Of a stretch of DNA of 15,459 nt, positions 8,504 through 14,571 are shown piece by piece. The position numbers and the translations under genes are program-made. The stretch covers positions 1 to 15,459 of the forward strand of contig PNMH01000084.1 of NCBI GenBank assembly GCA_013823505.1, in the 5' to 3' direction. The number at the start of each line of letters is the position of its first letter. The stretch's first letter is position 1. The notes under the pieces were generated by a model, which saw only the letters and a list, made by a program, of their open reading frames with translations, had not been told where the DNA came from and did not search any database. Origin of the DNA: Polaromonas sp. (GTDB taxonomy: Bacteria > Pseudomonadota > Gammaproteobacteria > Burkholderiales > Burkholderiaceae).

Positions 8504-10918
8504 TTATTGGTAAAGCGCGGTCTGAAGCCGCGACACGGCATCCTTCAGGCCCAGGACGCCACCAAAGTGACGCGTGGCGATTTCGGAGGGAGAGCCGAAG
8601 CGATCGAAGGGCTGGACTTTCATCAGCTCAGACAGCGTGTTGAACTGGATGATGCCGCGCTCGATGTATTTGTCGAGCAGCAGCGCCAGCACCTCGCGGG
8701 CCGTGTCGCCATACTGGCTGAACAGGTCTTCTGCTTGCCGCCGCGCCCGCTCAGCTCGTTGGCGCCGGGTCAGCAAAGGTGCGTTCCACGCCAGATGACA
8801 CAACAGGTCGAAAGGATCGGCGTCGGGCTGCTCCGCGCTGCTGGCCAGCTCCTCGAAACTGATGCCGCGTTCTGTCAACTCGCGCAGCACTTCGTTTCGG
8901 GTTTCGGGGTTGGCCCAGGCCGATTGCAGCGCTTCGCGCGTGGGGTACAGCGTGCGCACGGCGCGACCAGAGTACTCGGTGTACTTGACGACTTGCAGTT
9001 TTTTGCCGCTGGGGTCCAGGTCGTACACGAGGTGCCCGATGACCTCCACCTCTCCGCCATCGATGTAGAACTTGCGGGGTTCCAGAGGAGGATCACCGAG
9101 GATCTCGGCCGGGCCTGTCGCCTCACCCAACTCTGGCTCGACGGTGTAATTGGCTTCGGGTTCGGTGAAGGCACGCACTTCTTCTACCGCGGCCTCCAGC
9201 ACTTCCCCCGCCTCGTCGATGGTGACTTCCTCTATGCAGGCCGGCTCTCCGTCAAAGTCCGGATCGGCAAAGTGGCGGGTGGCCGTCCCGGTGAAGTCGA
9301 TGATGTTGAAGTACTCCTTGCCATAGTCCACCTTGAGCCGTGTGCCGCGACCGACGATCTGTTTGAACTCGGAACGGGAACCAACGACGCGGGCCAGCAC
9401 CACGTTCTTGACCATTTCGGCATCGACGCCCGTGGTCAGCAGTTGTGAAGTGGTGAGGATGACGGGGGTTGGCTTGTCCACGTCCTGGAAGTGTGAGAGA
9501 TGGGTCAGGCCGATAGCGCCTTCGTCGGCGGTAACCCGGCAGACGTAGTCGGGATATTGCTGAACCAGGTCGCTGTTCAGATTGAGCAGTTCCTGCCGCA
9601 TCTCGGCGGCGTGTTCCTGATCAACGCAAAACACCAGGGTCTTGGCGAAGCGATCTGTGCCTTTGAGCAGATCGGTCAGGTGCCTGGCCATGGCCCGGGT
9701 CCGCGATCGCAGGGCGACGACGCGTTCAAAATCCTTGGTCTGATACTCGTCATCCGGCACCTCACGTCCGAACCGATCCAGCTCGTCCTTGCTGGGCCGC
9801 CAGCCAGCGGCATCGACCGAGGTGATGACCCGGTGCACGCGGTACGGCGCCAGGAATCCATCGTCGATACCTTGGCGCAAGCTGTAGGTGGTGACCGGGT
9901 TGCCGAAATAGGCATAGCTGTCGCGCGACTCTTCGCGCAAGGGGGTGGCCGTCATACCAAACTGAACAGCGGGCTCAAAATAGTTGAGTACTGCGCGCCA
10001 AGCGCTTTCGTCTCGACTGGAGCCACGGTGGCATTCGTCGATGACGATGAGGTCAAAGAAATCGGGCCGGTACTGCCGAAACACCTCTTCGTTCGCGGTG
10101 GTCAGCGACTGGTAGATACCGAAATACATGTCGCGACTCTGGCTCACATCGCCGCCGGCGATCTTGTGCCGGGCGTCGCCGAAGGGCGCAAACATCTTGG
10201 CCATGGGATCGTCCACCAGGATGTTGCGGTCTGCCAGAAACAGGATCTTGGGACGTCGATGCTCACCACTGCGGTTCCAGCGGCTGCTCCAGAGCTTCCA
10301 GCAAATTTGAAAGGCAACACAGGTTTTGCCTGTGCCTGTGGCCAGGGTCGCGAGAATACGCTTCTGGCCGAGCAGGATGGCTTCAATGACCCGCTGGATG
10401 GCGATCTGCTGGTAGTAGCGCGGTACCTTGCCAGAGACCAGGTTGAAGGGTTCCAGGAGGTGCGCCGTGGCGCCATCTGGCAGGCCGGTCGCGGCCGTCA
10501 GGCGGGCAAATAGTTCATCTGGCGTGGCGTAGCGGTCCACCTCGCGCTCAGTACCTGCCGTGTAGTCGATTTCAATGATGCGCCGGCCGTTGGTGGCGTA
10601 GGCGAACTGGAGCCCGAGGATTTCGGCATAGTCGCGCGCTTGCTGTACACCGCTTTCGGCCGGCAGGCTCTGTTCCTTGGCCTCGACCACGGCCAACGGG
10701 TAGTCGCGGCGCAAGTACAACAGATAGTCGGCGCGCTTCTGCCGCCCCCGCCTCACCTTGCCACCGGTCACGATGATGCGGCCATTGGTGAAGCTGTGCT
10801 GCTCGCCGATGAAGCAAGGTGCAGCGGCCCAACCTGCTTCCACGAGCTTCGGTGTCACAAACTCGCGGCAGGTGTCTGCTTCCGTCAGCACATGCTTGTG
10901 TTCTGGCTCCCTCGACAT
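8504..10918 (-). CDS. hsdR: Type I restriction endonuclease subunit HsdR (EcoEI-like)
   Basis: HsdR is the ATP-driven translocation and cleavage subunit that joins HsdM2S on unmethylated DNA. The 804-residue protein has an N-terminal PD-(D/E)XK nuclease (D64, E79 and K81 in VVEAKEQ). The superfamily II motor shows ATGTGKT at 193-199, DECH at 294-297, TATP at 323-326 and QIVGRGTR at 520-527. The C-terminal helical region, about 620-804, resembles the EcoEI-type R C-terminal domain that contacts the methylase. All key residues seen are intact. The start at 10918 is supported by GGGGGAGG four bases upstream, and the toxin stop lies only 15 bases before it. hsdR as the first RM gene, ahead of hsdM and hsdS, differs from the common order in which hsdR is separate or last. 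Confidence 0.95.
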   Translation of the reverse strand: MSREPEHKHVLTEADTCREFVTPKLVEAGWAAAPCFIGEQHSFTNGRIIVTGGKVRRGRQKRADYLLYLRRDYPLAVVEAKEQSLPAESGVQQARDYAEILGLQFAYATNGRRIIEIDYTAGTEREVDRYATPDELFARLTAATGLPDGATAHLLEPFNLVSGKVPRYYQQIAIQRVIEAILLGQKRILATLATGTGKTCVAFQICWKLWSSRWNRSGEHRRPKILFLADRNILVDDPMAKMFAPFGDARHKIAGGDVSQSRDMYFGIYQSLTTANEEVFRQYRPDFFDLIVIDECHRGSSRDESAWRAVLNYFEPAVQFGMTATPLREESRDSYAYFGNPVTTYSLRQGIDDGFLAPYRVHRVITSVDAAGWRPSKDELDRFGREVPDDEYQTKDFERVVALRSRTRAMARHLTDLLKGTDRFAKTLVFCVDQEHAAEMRQELLNLNSDLVQQYPDYVCRVTADEGAIGLTHLSHFQDVDKPTPVILTTSQLLTTGVDAEMVKNVVLARVVGSRSEFKQIVGRGTRLKVDYGKEYFNIIDFTGTATRHFADPDFDGEPACIEEVTIDEAGEVLEAAVEEVRAFTEPEANYTVEPELGEATGPAEILGDPPLEPRKFYIDGGEVEVIGHLVYDLDPSGKKLQVVKYTEYSGRAVRTLYPTREALQSAWANPETRNEVLRELTERGISFEELASSAEQPDADPFDLLCHLAWNAPLLTRRQRAERARRQAEDLFSQYGDTAREVLALLLDKYIERGIIQFNTLSELMKVQPFDRFGSPSEIATRHFGGVLGLKDAVSRLQTALYQ

Positions 10919-10922
10919 GCAT

Positions 10923-10930
10923 CCTCCCCC
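10923..10930 (-). promoter_or_regulatory. Strong ribosome binding site of hsdR
   Basis: GGGGGAGG lies four bases before the hsdR ATG, inside the 15-base gap after the toxin stop codon. It fixes the hsdR start and shows that hsdR is translated independently of the toxin, although probably on the same message. Confidence 0.7.
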
Positions 10931-10933
10931 TTT

Positions 10934-11335
10934 TTATTCGTGCGCGCCCGGCCATAGCCGAGTGAAGTCAAATGACAGCTGTCGGTGGTGACGCACAGAC
11001 AGTAGGTACACCGTGGCGTCGATCCCCTTGGCAGCATCCCTCACGGTGTACAGGATCAGGTAGTCACCGTGCAGGTACTCCCGCAGTGCGTCAGGCGCAC
11101 CTGCTGCCAATGCTGCCAGCTGAGCCAGCGACTCGGTAGATTGTGGAGGATTGGCCAGGTAGCGCCGACCAATGCGAGGAAAGCGACGCAGGTTGGGGAT
11201 GACCGTGGAGCGCAGTTCGGCCAGCAGGGCGTCGAAGGCAAAGCCTGCATCGGCTTCCATCAGGAATGCCTCGATGGCATCCAGCCGCTCCAGGAAACTC
11301 GCGGTCAGCTCGACCCGATATAGCTGGTCAGCCAC
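10934..11335 (-). CDS. RelE/ParE-family toxin of a type II toxin-antitoxin pair
   Basis: I place the start at GTG 11335, which gives 133 residues and an 8-base overlap with the antitoxin. The open frame extends further upstream, but that part has no toxin-like character and lies under the antitoxin gene. The protein shows RelE/ParE style: an N-terminal strand and helix (YRVELTASFLERLDAIEAFL), RIGRRY at about 55-60, REYLHGDYLILYTV at 85-98 and YLLSVRHHRQLSFD at 110-123. ParE-like members poison gyrase, while RelE-like members cut mRNA on the ribosome. I cannot tell which applies here. It is somewhat longer than the usual roughly 100 residues because of an alanine- and leucine-rich insertion at about 66-82. 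Its position directly before hsdR ties the addiction module to the restriction genes. Confidence 0.82.
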   Translation of the reverse strand: MADQLYRVELTASFLERLDAIEAFLMEADAGFAFDALLAELRSTVIPNLRRFPRIGRRYLANPPQSTESLAQLAALAAGAPDALREYLHGDYLILYTVRDAAKGIDATVYLLSVRHHRQLSFDFTRLWPGAHE

Positions 11336-11675
11336 GCTTCTTGGAAACGGGTTTGTCGGGCTTCGCCTTGGTGGAGACCTTGGCAGACGCCGCGCGCCGG
11401 TGTTGCAGTTGTCCAATGGCGCCGTCGGCTTCGAAGGTGCGGCCTGAAGCAATGTCGGCCAGGCCACGACGGGCGTCGTCAAGCAGCAGCAGATGGATGC
11501 GCTCGCGCTCCAGGCGGTGGTAGTAGTCCAGCCGATCGGCATCGATCAGAGCGACGTAGCTCTCCCCGTTCTTGGTTATGATCTTTTCGGCGCCAGCCTT
11601 GGCTTGCTCGGCCAGCTCGGAGAGGTTGGCGCGTGCCTGGGTGAACGGCACCACATCGCTGGCAAAAATGCCCAT
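11328..11675 (-). CDS. Phd/YefM-family antitoxin
   Basis: This 115-residue protein has the typical Phd/YefM N-terminal DNA-binding fold: VPFTQARANLSELAEQAK at 9-26, then KIITKNGESYVALIDADRLD at 31-50. It would bind and neutralise the adjacent RelE/ParE toxin and repress the shared promoter. The tail from about 90 is lysine- and alanine-rich and of low complexity, which is longer than in many family members. The ATG has AGGAGG six bases upstream. The stop overlaps the toxin start by 8 bases, a normal coupling for such pairs. It is the first gene of the defence operon, so antitoxin autoregulation may set expression of the restriction genes downstream, if they share its promoter. Confidence 0.88.
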   Translation of the reverse strand: MGIFASDVVPFTQARANLSELAEQAKAGAEKIITKNGESYVALIDADRLDYYHRLERERIHLLLLDDARRGLADIASGRTFEADGAIGQLQHRRAASAKVSTKAKPDKPVSKKRG

Positions 11676-11681
11676 GACACG

Positions 11682-11687
11682 CCTCCT
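11682..11687 (-). promoter_or_regulatory. Ribosome binding site of the antitoxin gene
   Basis: AGGAGG lies six bases before the ATG at 11675, an optimal match and spacing that fixes the antitoxin start. Confidence 0.75.
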
Positions 11688-11700
11688 ATCAAGTTACAGA

Positions 11701-11715
11701 ATAGTGTGCAGTATA
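11701..11715 (-). promoter_or_regulatory. Candidate promoter/operator of the toxin-antitoxin and RM operon
   Basis: An imperfect palindrome, ATAGTG and CAGTAT separated by TG, lies 26 bases upstream of the antitoxin ATG. On the minus strand it overlaps TATACT (11715-11710), a good -10 hexamer. I see no good -35. Phd/YefM antitoxins commonly bind small palindromes over their own promoter, so this is a reasonable operator candidate but only that. Confidence 0.4.
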
Positions 11716-11756
11716 GATTCCTCACATCCACGGCGGAGTGGCGCAACCTGGTCACC

Positions 11757-11816
11757 GATGCCACTCGTTTCTCGGGTCGCACGGCATAGTCGTCCCGGCG
11801 CAGCCCGAGTGGCATC
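11757..11816. repeat. 11-base inverted repeat pair
   Basis: GATGCCACTCG at 11757-11767 is perfectly complementary to CGAGTGGCATC at 11806-11816, with 38 bases between. A third partial copy, GAGTGGC, sits at 11736-11742. Additional CTCGGG and CCCGAG pairs allow alternative folds. Confidence 0.7.
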
Positions 11817-11870
11817 CATTTGCTGGCGCGTAGCCTATCCTGCCCTACCCCTCTTCACTCCTACACAACA

Positions 11871-11889
11871 GGGTCGGACCGTCCGACCC
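11871..11889. repeat. 19-base palindrome with one-base centre
   Basis: GGGTCGGAC and GTCCGACCC form perfect 9-base arms around a single C. There is no T-run on either side, so a simple intrinsic terminator is unlikely. A protein-binding site is an alternative. Confidence 0.75.
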
Positions 11890-11976
11890 CTTGCCCCGCT
11901 GACTGAAATGAAAGGGTAAGAACCACCAGGCACATGCAAGTGGGAGCGCCCAAGTAACGTTCCCGGCGATCCGCCC

Positions 11977-12003
11977 TGAGTTGTCAAGCAGCTTGACAAC
12001 TCA
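11977..12003. repeat. 27-base perfect palindrome with one-base centre
   Basis: TGAGTTGTCAAGC and GCTTGACAACTCA form perfect 13-base arms around a single A. Each arm holds TTGACA, facing outward on opposite strands, so it could overlay divergent -35 boxes. The size and symmetry suit a dimeric DNA-binding protein, such as a repressor, a ParB-like centromere binder or a recombinase site. No T-run follows, so it does not look like an intrinsic terminator. It lies 194 bases before the TIR start. Confidence 0.8.
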
Positions 12004-12185
12004 AATCAGCGAGAGCTTCCAGGGGAGCCGAACTGAAGCCTCCAGCCCCACTGCGACTGCACGAAGTCCTCGCGGCAATGACAGATGTGCAGGGCGAAAG
12101 CGGTTGCAGGCCCAGGGGCGCTGTTCGACTCCTGAGGTCGAGCGTCGGCCAACTGTGTTCGATTGGCTAGACTGCTCGAATCCAT

Positions 12186-12190
12186 GGAGG
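12186..12190 (+). promoter_or_regulatory. Ribosome binding site of the TIR gene
   Basis: GGAGG lies six bases before the ATG at 12197. It decides the start of the TIR protein, because the same frame stays open upstream to 11981 with sequence that has no TIR character. Confidence 0.8.
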
Positions 12191-12196
12191 CCCAGC

Positions 12197-12937
12197 ATGA
12201 CCAAGCCATATCACGTGTTCATTTCTTATGCCACGGAGGACGAGGCGTATGCCGACGAGTTGGCCCGCTCGCTGCAATGGCTTGGCTTGTCGGTTTGGTT
12301 CGCGCCCATTGCGTTAGAGATTGGTGGCAAGTTGCTGGATTCGATTAACGCGGGCCTGATGGCCTCGCAATTCGGCCTGTTGCTCCTATCCCCGACGTAC
12401 ATATCCAAAAAGTGGACGAGCTACGAGTTGGATGTGCTGCACCGTCAGCACATTGAGGAGGACAAGAAGCTGCTGCCCATCTGGCATGGCATAGACAAAG
12501 CGCAACTGGACAGCTGGAATCCCGGTCTTTCGGGGATCGTTGCGTTGCGGAGTACTGAAGACCCGAACACCATCGCCAAGAAGATTGCCAATGTGGTGTA
12601 TCAAGGATGCCCTGTGGTGGGCGTTGACCCGTCCTATGAAAACCCGCAGTGGCGATTTCTTCAGGGGCGTGGAGAGCTCTACTTGAACAACCGCGATGGC
12701 GGCGCGTTCAATGTCTTCCATGCGGCCACATTTCCTGACAGTGCGTACCCGATCTACGTCCATGAACGTCCTCACAGCCGCCGAGATATTGTGCTGGCGG
12801 TCGCCAAGGCCTTGTATTACCGCAGCTACGACGAGTTGAGCCTAATGGATGACGACCGCGAACAAATGAAGGTCATCTGCAAGCAGCACGGCTTTGACCT
12901 CGATGCACCAGGATTTGACCCAGCGATCTACGGCTAG
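12197..12937 (+). CDS. TIR-domain protein with unassigned C-terminal domain
   Basis: This 246-residue protein is the only plus-strand gene in the window. Residues 1-120 form a TIR domain: box 1 YHVFISYA at 5-12, the box 2 region LGLSVWFAPIALEIGG at 29-44, and the SKKWTSYELDVL segment at 70-81. Its E77 sits where the catalytic glutamate of NAD-cleaving TIR domains is found. Bacterial TIR proteins often deplete NAD or make signalling nucleotides during phage attack, so abortive defence is plausible. Residues about 145-246 (starting PSYENPQWRFLQGRGELY) are not recognisable to me. They may sense a trigger, since no other sensor partner is adjacent. The start is fixed by GGAGG. The gene converges on the relaxase gene with an 84-base gap and diverges from the defence operon, so it is probably expressed separately. 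Confidence 0.87.
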   Translation: MTKPYHVFISYATEDEAYADELARSLQWLGLSVWFAPIALEIGGKLLDSINAGLMASQFGLLLLSPTYISKKWTSYELDVLHRQHIEEDKKLLPIWHGIDKAQLDSWNPGLSGIVALRSTEDPNTIAKKIANVVYQGCPVVGVDPSYENPQWRFLQGRGELYLNNRDGGAFNVFHAATFPDSAYPIYVHERPHSRRDIVLAVAKALYYRSYDELSLMDDDREQMKVICKQHGFDLDAPGFDPAIYG

Positions 12938-12940
12938 TTT

Positions 12941-12998
12941 CTGAAGGGAAAGACGGCTGCCGCACAGCAGTCGCTCAGCTGGAATGCAGCCACTTCAG
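12941..12998. terminator. Nested inverted repeats between converging genes, possible bidirectional terminator
   Basis: CTGAAG (12941-12946) pairs with CTTCAG (12993-12998), and GGCTGC (12955-12960) pairs with GCAGCC (12986-12991) inside it. The structure lies just after the TIR stop and before the relaxase stop on the other strand. Unpaired stretches and the lack of a T-run make it a weak candidate. Confidence 0.35.
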
Positions 12999-13021
12999 GG
13001 ACGAGGATCGAGCGTAGCCCT

Positions 13022-14026
13022 TCAACGCTCCATGTCGATAGAGGGCCTGGTTTTCACAACCTCTCGCGGTTGTACAGCGGGAGTTTGTTGCTTGTCCTGA
13101 CGCGCTGCCTCGCGTTGCAGTCGCGGCGCGACTTCCTTGAAGTACGCCGATTCGCTCACGAACCGCACAATGTGCTTTGCAAGCTCCTGGTCCTCCGGGA
13201 CATCGGATGCCTGCAGCGCCTTCTTGATGCGCGCCCAGGCCTGGAATGCTCCGGAGCGGCTGCGCTCGTAGTCTGCGCCTGACTTGACCAGCTGCTCGTC
13301 ATGCTGGCTCAACCGCCCTTGCTGCCGTGCCTTCACCTGCCAGATGCGTTCATCCCTGCGGTTCGCCCCGCGTGAGGCTTGCCGCGTCGCCTCAGCCTCC
13401 ACACCCAGTTCACGCAGCTTCTCGGCAAAGGTTTCTCGCCAGCGGTGCAGGTCCGTCTTGCGCGGGTTCAGTCGTCCGCCGTCGATCGACTCGGCCTTCA
13501 CACTCAGGTGCACGTGCGGGTTGGCCTGGTGCTCGTGCAGCACCATCACGTAGTGGTGATCCCTCAGCTCTCTTCTCGCGAACCCGCGTGCGGCCTTCAA
13601 CACGGTTTGCGCTTCGGTGCCCTGCGGCATCGACAGCATGATGTTGAAGGCTTCGCGCCGGTGGCTGGTCTCCGGGATCAGCGATCCGCTGACGCGCCAT
13701 TGATCGACCAGGTCGTGCATGGCCTCCTTGCCCTCGCGCACGACGCCCCGGTCGTCCTCGATGCGCAACCGGCCGTTCTTGCAGATGTAGCGAAAGTGCG
13801 CCGCGATGGCGCCCATGCCCCGTCCACCCCCGGTGACCTTCACCATCACCTGCGGTGACCGCCGCATCACGGTGGCGGCAATGCGCTGGCGGATCATGGC
13901 CGCATTGGGCCGGTTCGGGGTGTTCAGACGCGGTGTGGCGTCCGGCTTGACGATGCGGCTGGCCGGGTAGAACAGCCGCTCGCCCCATTCCACCAGCACG
14001 CCGTCGATGGAGGGGCCGGTCGTCAT
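13022..14026 (-). CDS. Relaxase / mobilisation nuclease
   Basis: Relaxases nick one strand at oriT, remain attached through a tyrosine, and lead the strand into a recipient. This 334-residue protein carries the three-histidine metal motif HEHQANPHVHLSVK at 164-177 (H164, H166, H171, H173). A candidate catalytic tyrosine is Y80 in HFRYICKNGRL. The layout resembles the VirD2/MobA-like relaxase family (PF03432 type, probably MOBP), but the subfamily is my judgement. After about 215 the protein is basic and helical, and I see no helicase or primase domain. The start overlaps the MobC-like stop by 4 bases (ATGA), so both are made together. No oriT could be pinpointed. Confidence 0.87.
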   Translation of the reverse strand: MTTGPSIDGVLVEWGERLFYPASRIVKPDATPRLNTPNRPNAAMIRQRIAATVMRRSPQVMVKVTGGGRGMGAIAAHFRYICKNGRLRIEDDRGVVREGKEAMHDLVDQWRVSGSLIPETSHRREAFNIMLSMPQGTEAQTVLKAARGFARRELRDHHYVMVLHEHQANPHVHLSVKAESIDGGRLNPRKTDLHRWRETFAEKLRELGVEAEATRQASRGANRRDERIWQVKARQQGRLSQHDEQLVKSGADYERSRSGAFQAWARIKKALQASDVPEDQELAKHIVRFVSESAYFKEVAPRLQREAARQDKQQTPAVQPREVVKTRPSIDMER

Positions 14027-14571
14027 TGGGGGCGCCTGGTTGCCCGCAGTTCGGCCACCAGTTCTGCTGCCGTGTCCAGGTGGCGCCGGATGTCTTTGTT
14101 CAGCGTATCGATGCCGGCCTGATAGCGGTCCAGCTCCTGCGACGCACCGGGCTTGACCATGTGCAAGATGCGCAGGTAGGCGCTGAGGTCGGTGCTGATG
14201 ACGGCCAGCCTGTTGGTGGAGGCCTGCAGCGCGGCCACGGTCTGGGCGTGGTTCCTCGGCGGCGGAGCCCCTTCAATGAGCGCGGCCACATAGATGCTCT
14301 TCGAGACATTCGCGATGCGGGCCTGGTAGTTCATCAATGCGGCATGTCCGGCAGGCAGGCGCAGCGTGACCTTGACGAGCTGCTCCTCGCGCACATATTT
14401 CAAGGGTTTCGGATCTGGCTTCTGATCACCAGACTTTGGGGCCAGGTAGGCCAGCACGGCCTGGCGCACCAGGGCAGCAGGGGTCATCTGGTTCACAACT
14501 GCGCGCATCTGCAACGGCTCGCGCAGGCCGCGCAAGTCAATGGTCACCCGGTCACGCTGAGGCTTTCCCAT
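14023..14571 (-). CDS. MobC-like mobilisation accessory protein with two ribbon-helix-helix-like segments
   Basis: I choose ATG 14571 (182 residues), which has GAGG six bases upstream. A GTG at 14586 would add five residues without a good ribosome binding site. Two stretches look like ribbon-helix-helix DNA-binding units: RDRVTIDLRGL followed by two helices near the N-terminus, and LVKVTLRLPAGHAALM followed by a helix at about 65-100. The C-terminal part is helical and probably coiled (ending LDTAAELVAELRATRR). Small proteins of this type, coded directly before a relaxase with an overlapping stop/start, normally bind oriT and help the relaxase. The MobC-like name rests on context and fold style rather than on a recognised signature. 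It overlaps the 3' end of the ParB-like gene. Confidence 0.7.
   Translation of the reverse strand: MGKPQRDRVTIDLRGLREPLQMRAVVNQMTPAALVRQAVLAYLAPKSGDQKPDPKPLKYVREEQLVKVTLRLPAGHAALMNYQARIANVSKSIYVAALIEGAPPPRNHAQTVAALQASTNRLAVISTDLSAYLRILHMVKPGASQELDRYQAGIDTLNKDIRRHLDTAAELVAELRATRRPQ

Larger units (their letters stand above)
11676..12196. other. Intergenic region between the antitoxin and TIR genes, rich in inverted repeats
   Basis: About 520 bases separate two divergent units. No frame on either strand shows recognisable protein character, and the frames that stay open are short and compositionally odd. The region does carry the antitoxin promoter/operator candidate, an 11-base inverted repeat pair, a 19-base palindrome and a 27-base palindrome. 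It should contain the promoters for both the minus-strand defence operon and the plus-strand TIR gene. A possible -10 for the TIR gene is TAGACT at 12168-12173, without a convincing -35. It may also hold remnants of an older insertion, but I cannot identify one. Confidence 0.6.

Noticed and set aside
7238..9448. Long plus-strand open frame (736 codons) across hsdM and hsdR
   Set aside because: It spans parts of two well-supported genes on the other strand and shows no recognisable motifs; it is a by-product of third-position GC bias.
11336..11542. N-terminal extension of the toxin frame under the antitoxin gene
   Set aside because: The extra 69 residues are threonine-, arginine- and proline-rich with no toxin-like features; the GTG at 11335 gives a normal family-like N-terminus.
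11720..11795. Plus-strand peptide AEWRNLVTDATRFSG, weakly like the start of an insertion-sequence orfA
   Set aside because: The match is only a loose impression over about 15 residues, the frame stops soon after, and no terminal repeats or transposase were found.
11981..12196. N-terminal extension of the TIR protein frame
   Set aside because: The added 72 residues have no TIR character and overlap the 27-base palindrome, and a near-ideal ribosome binding site precedes ATG 12197.
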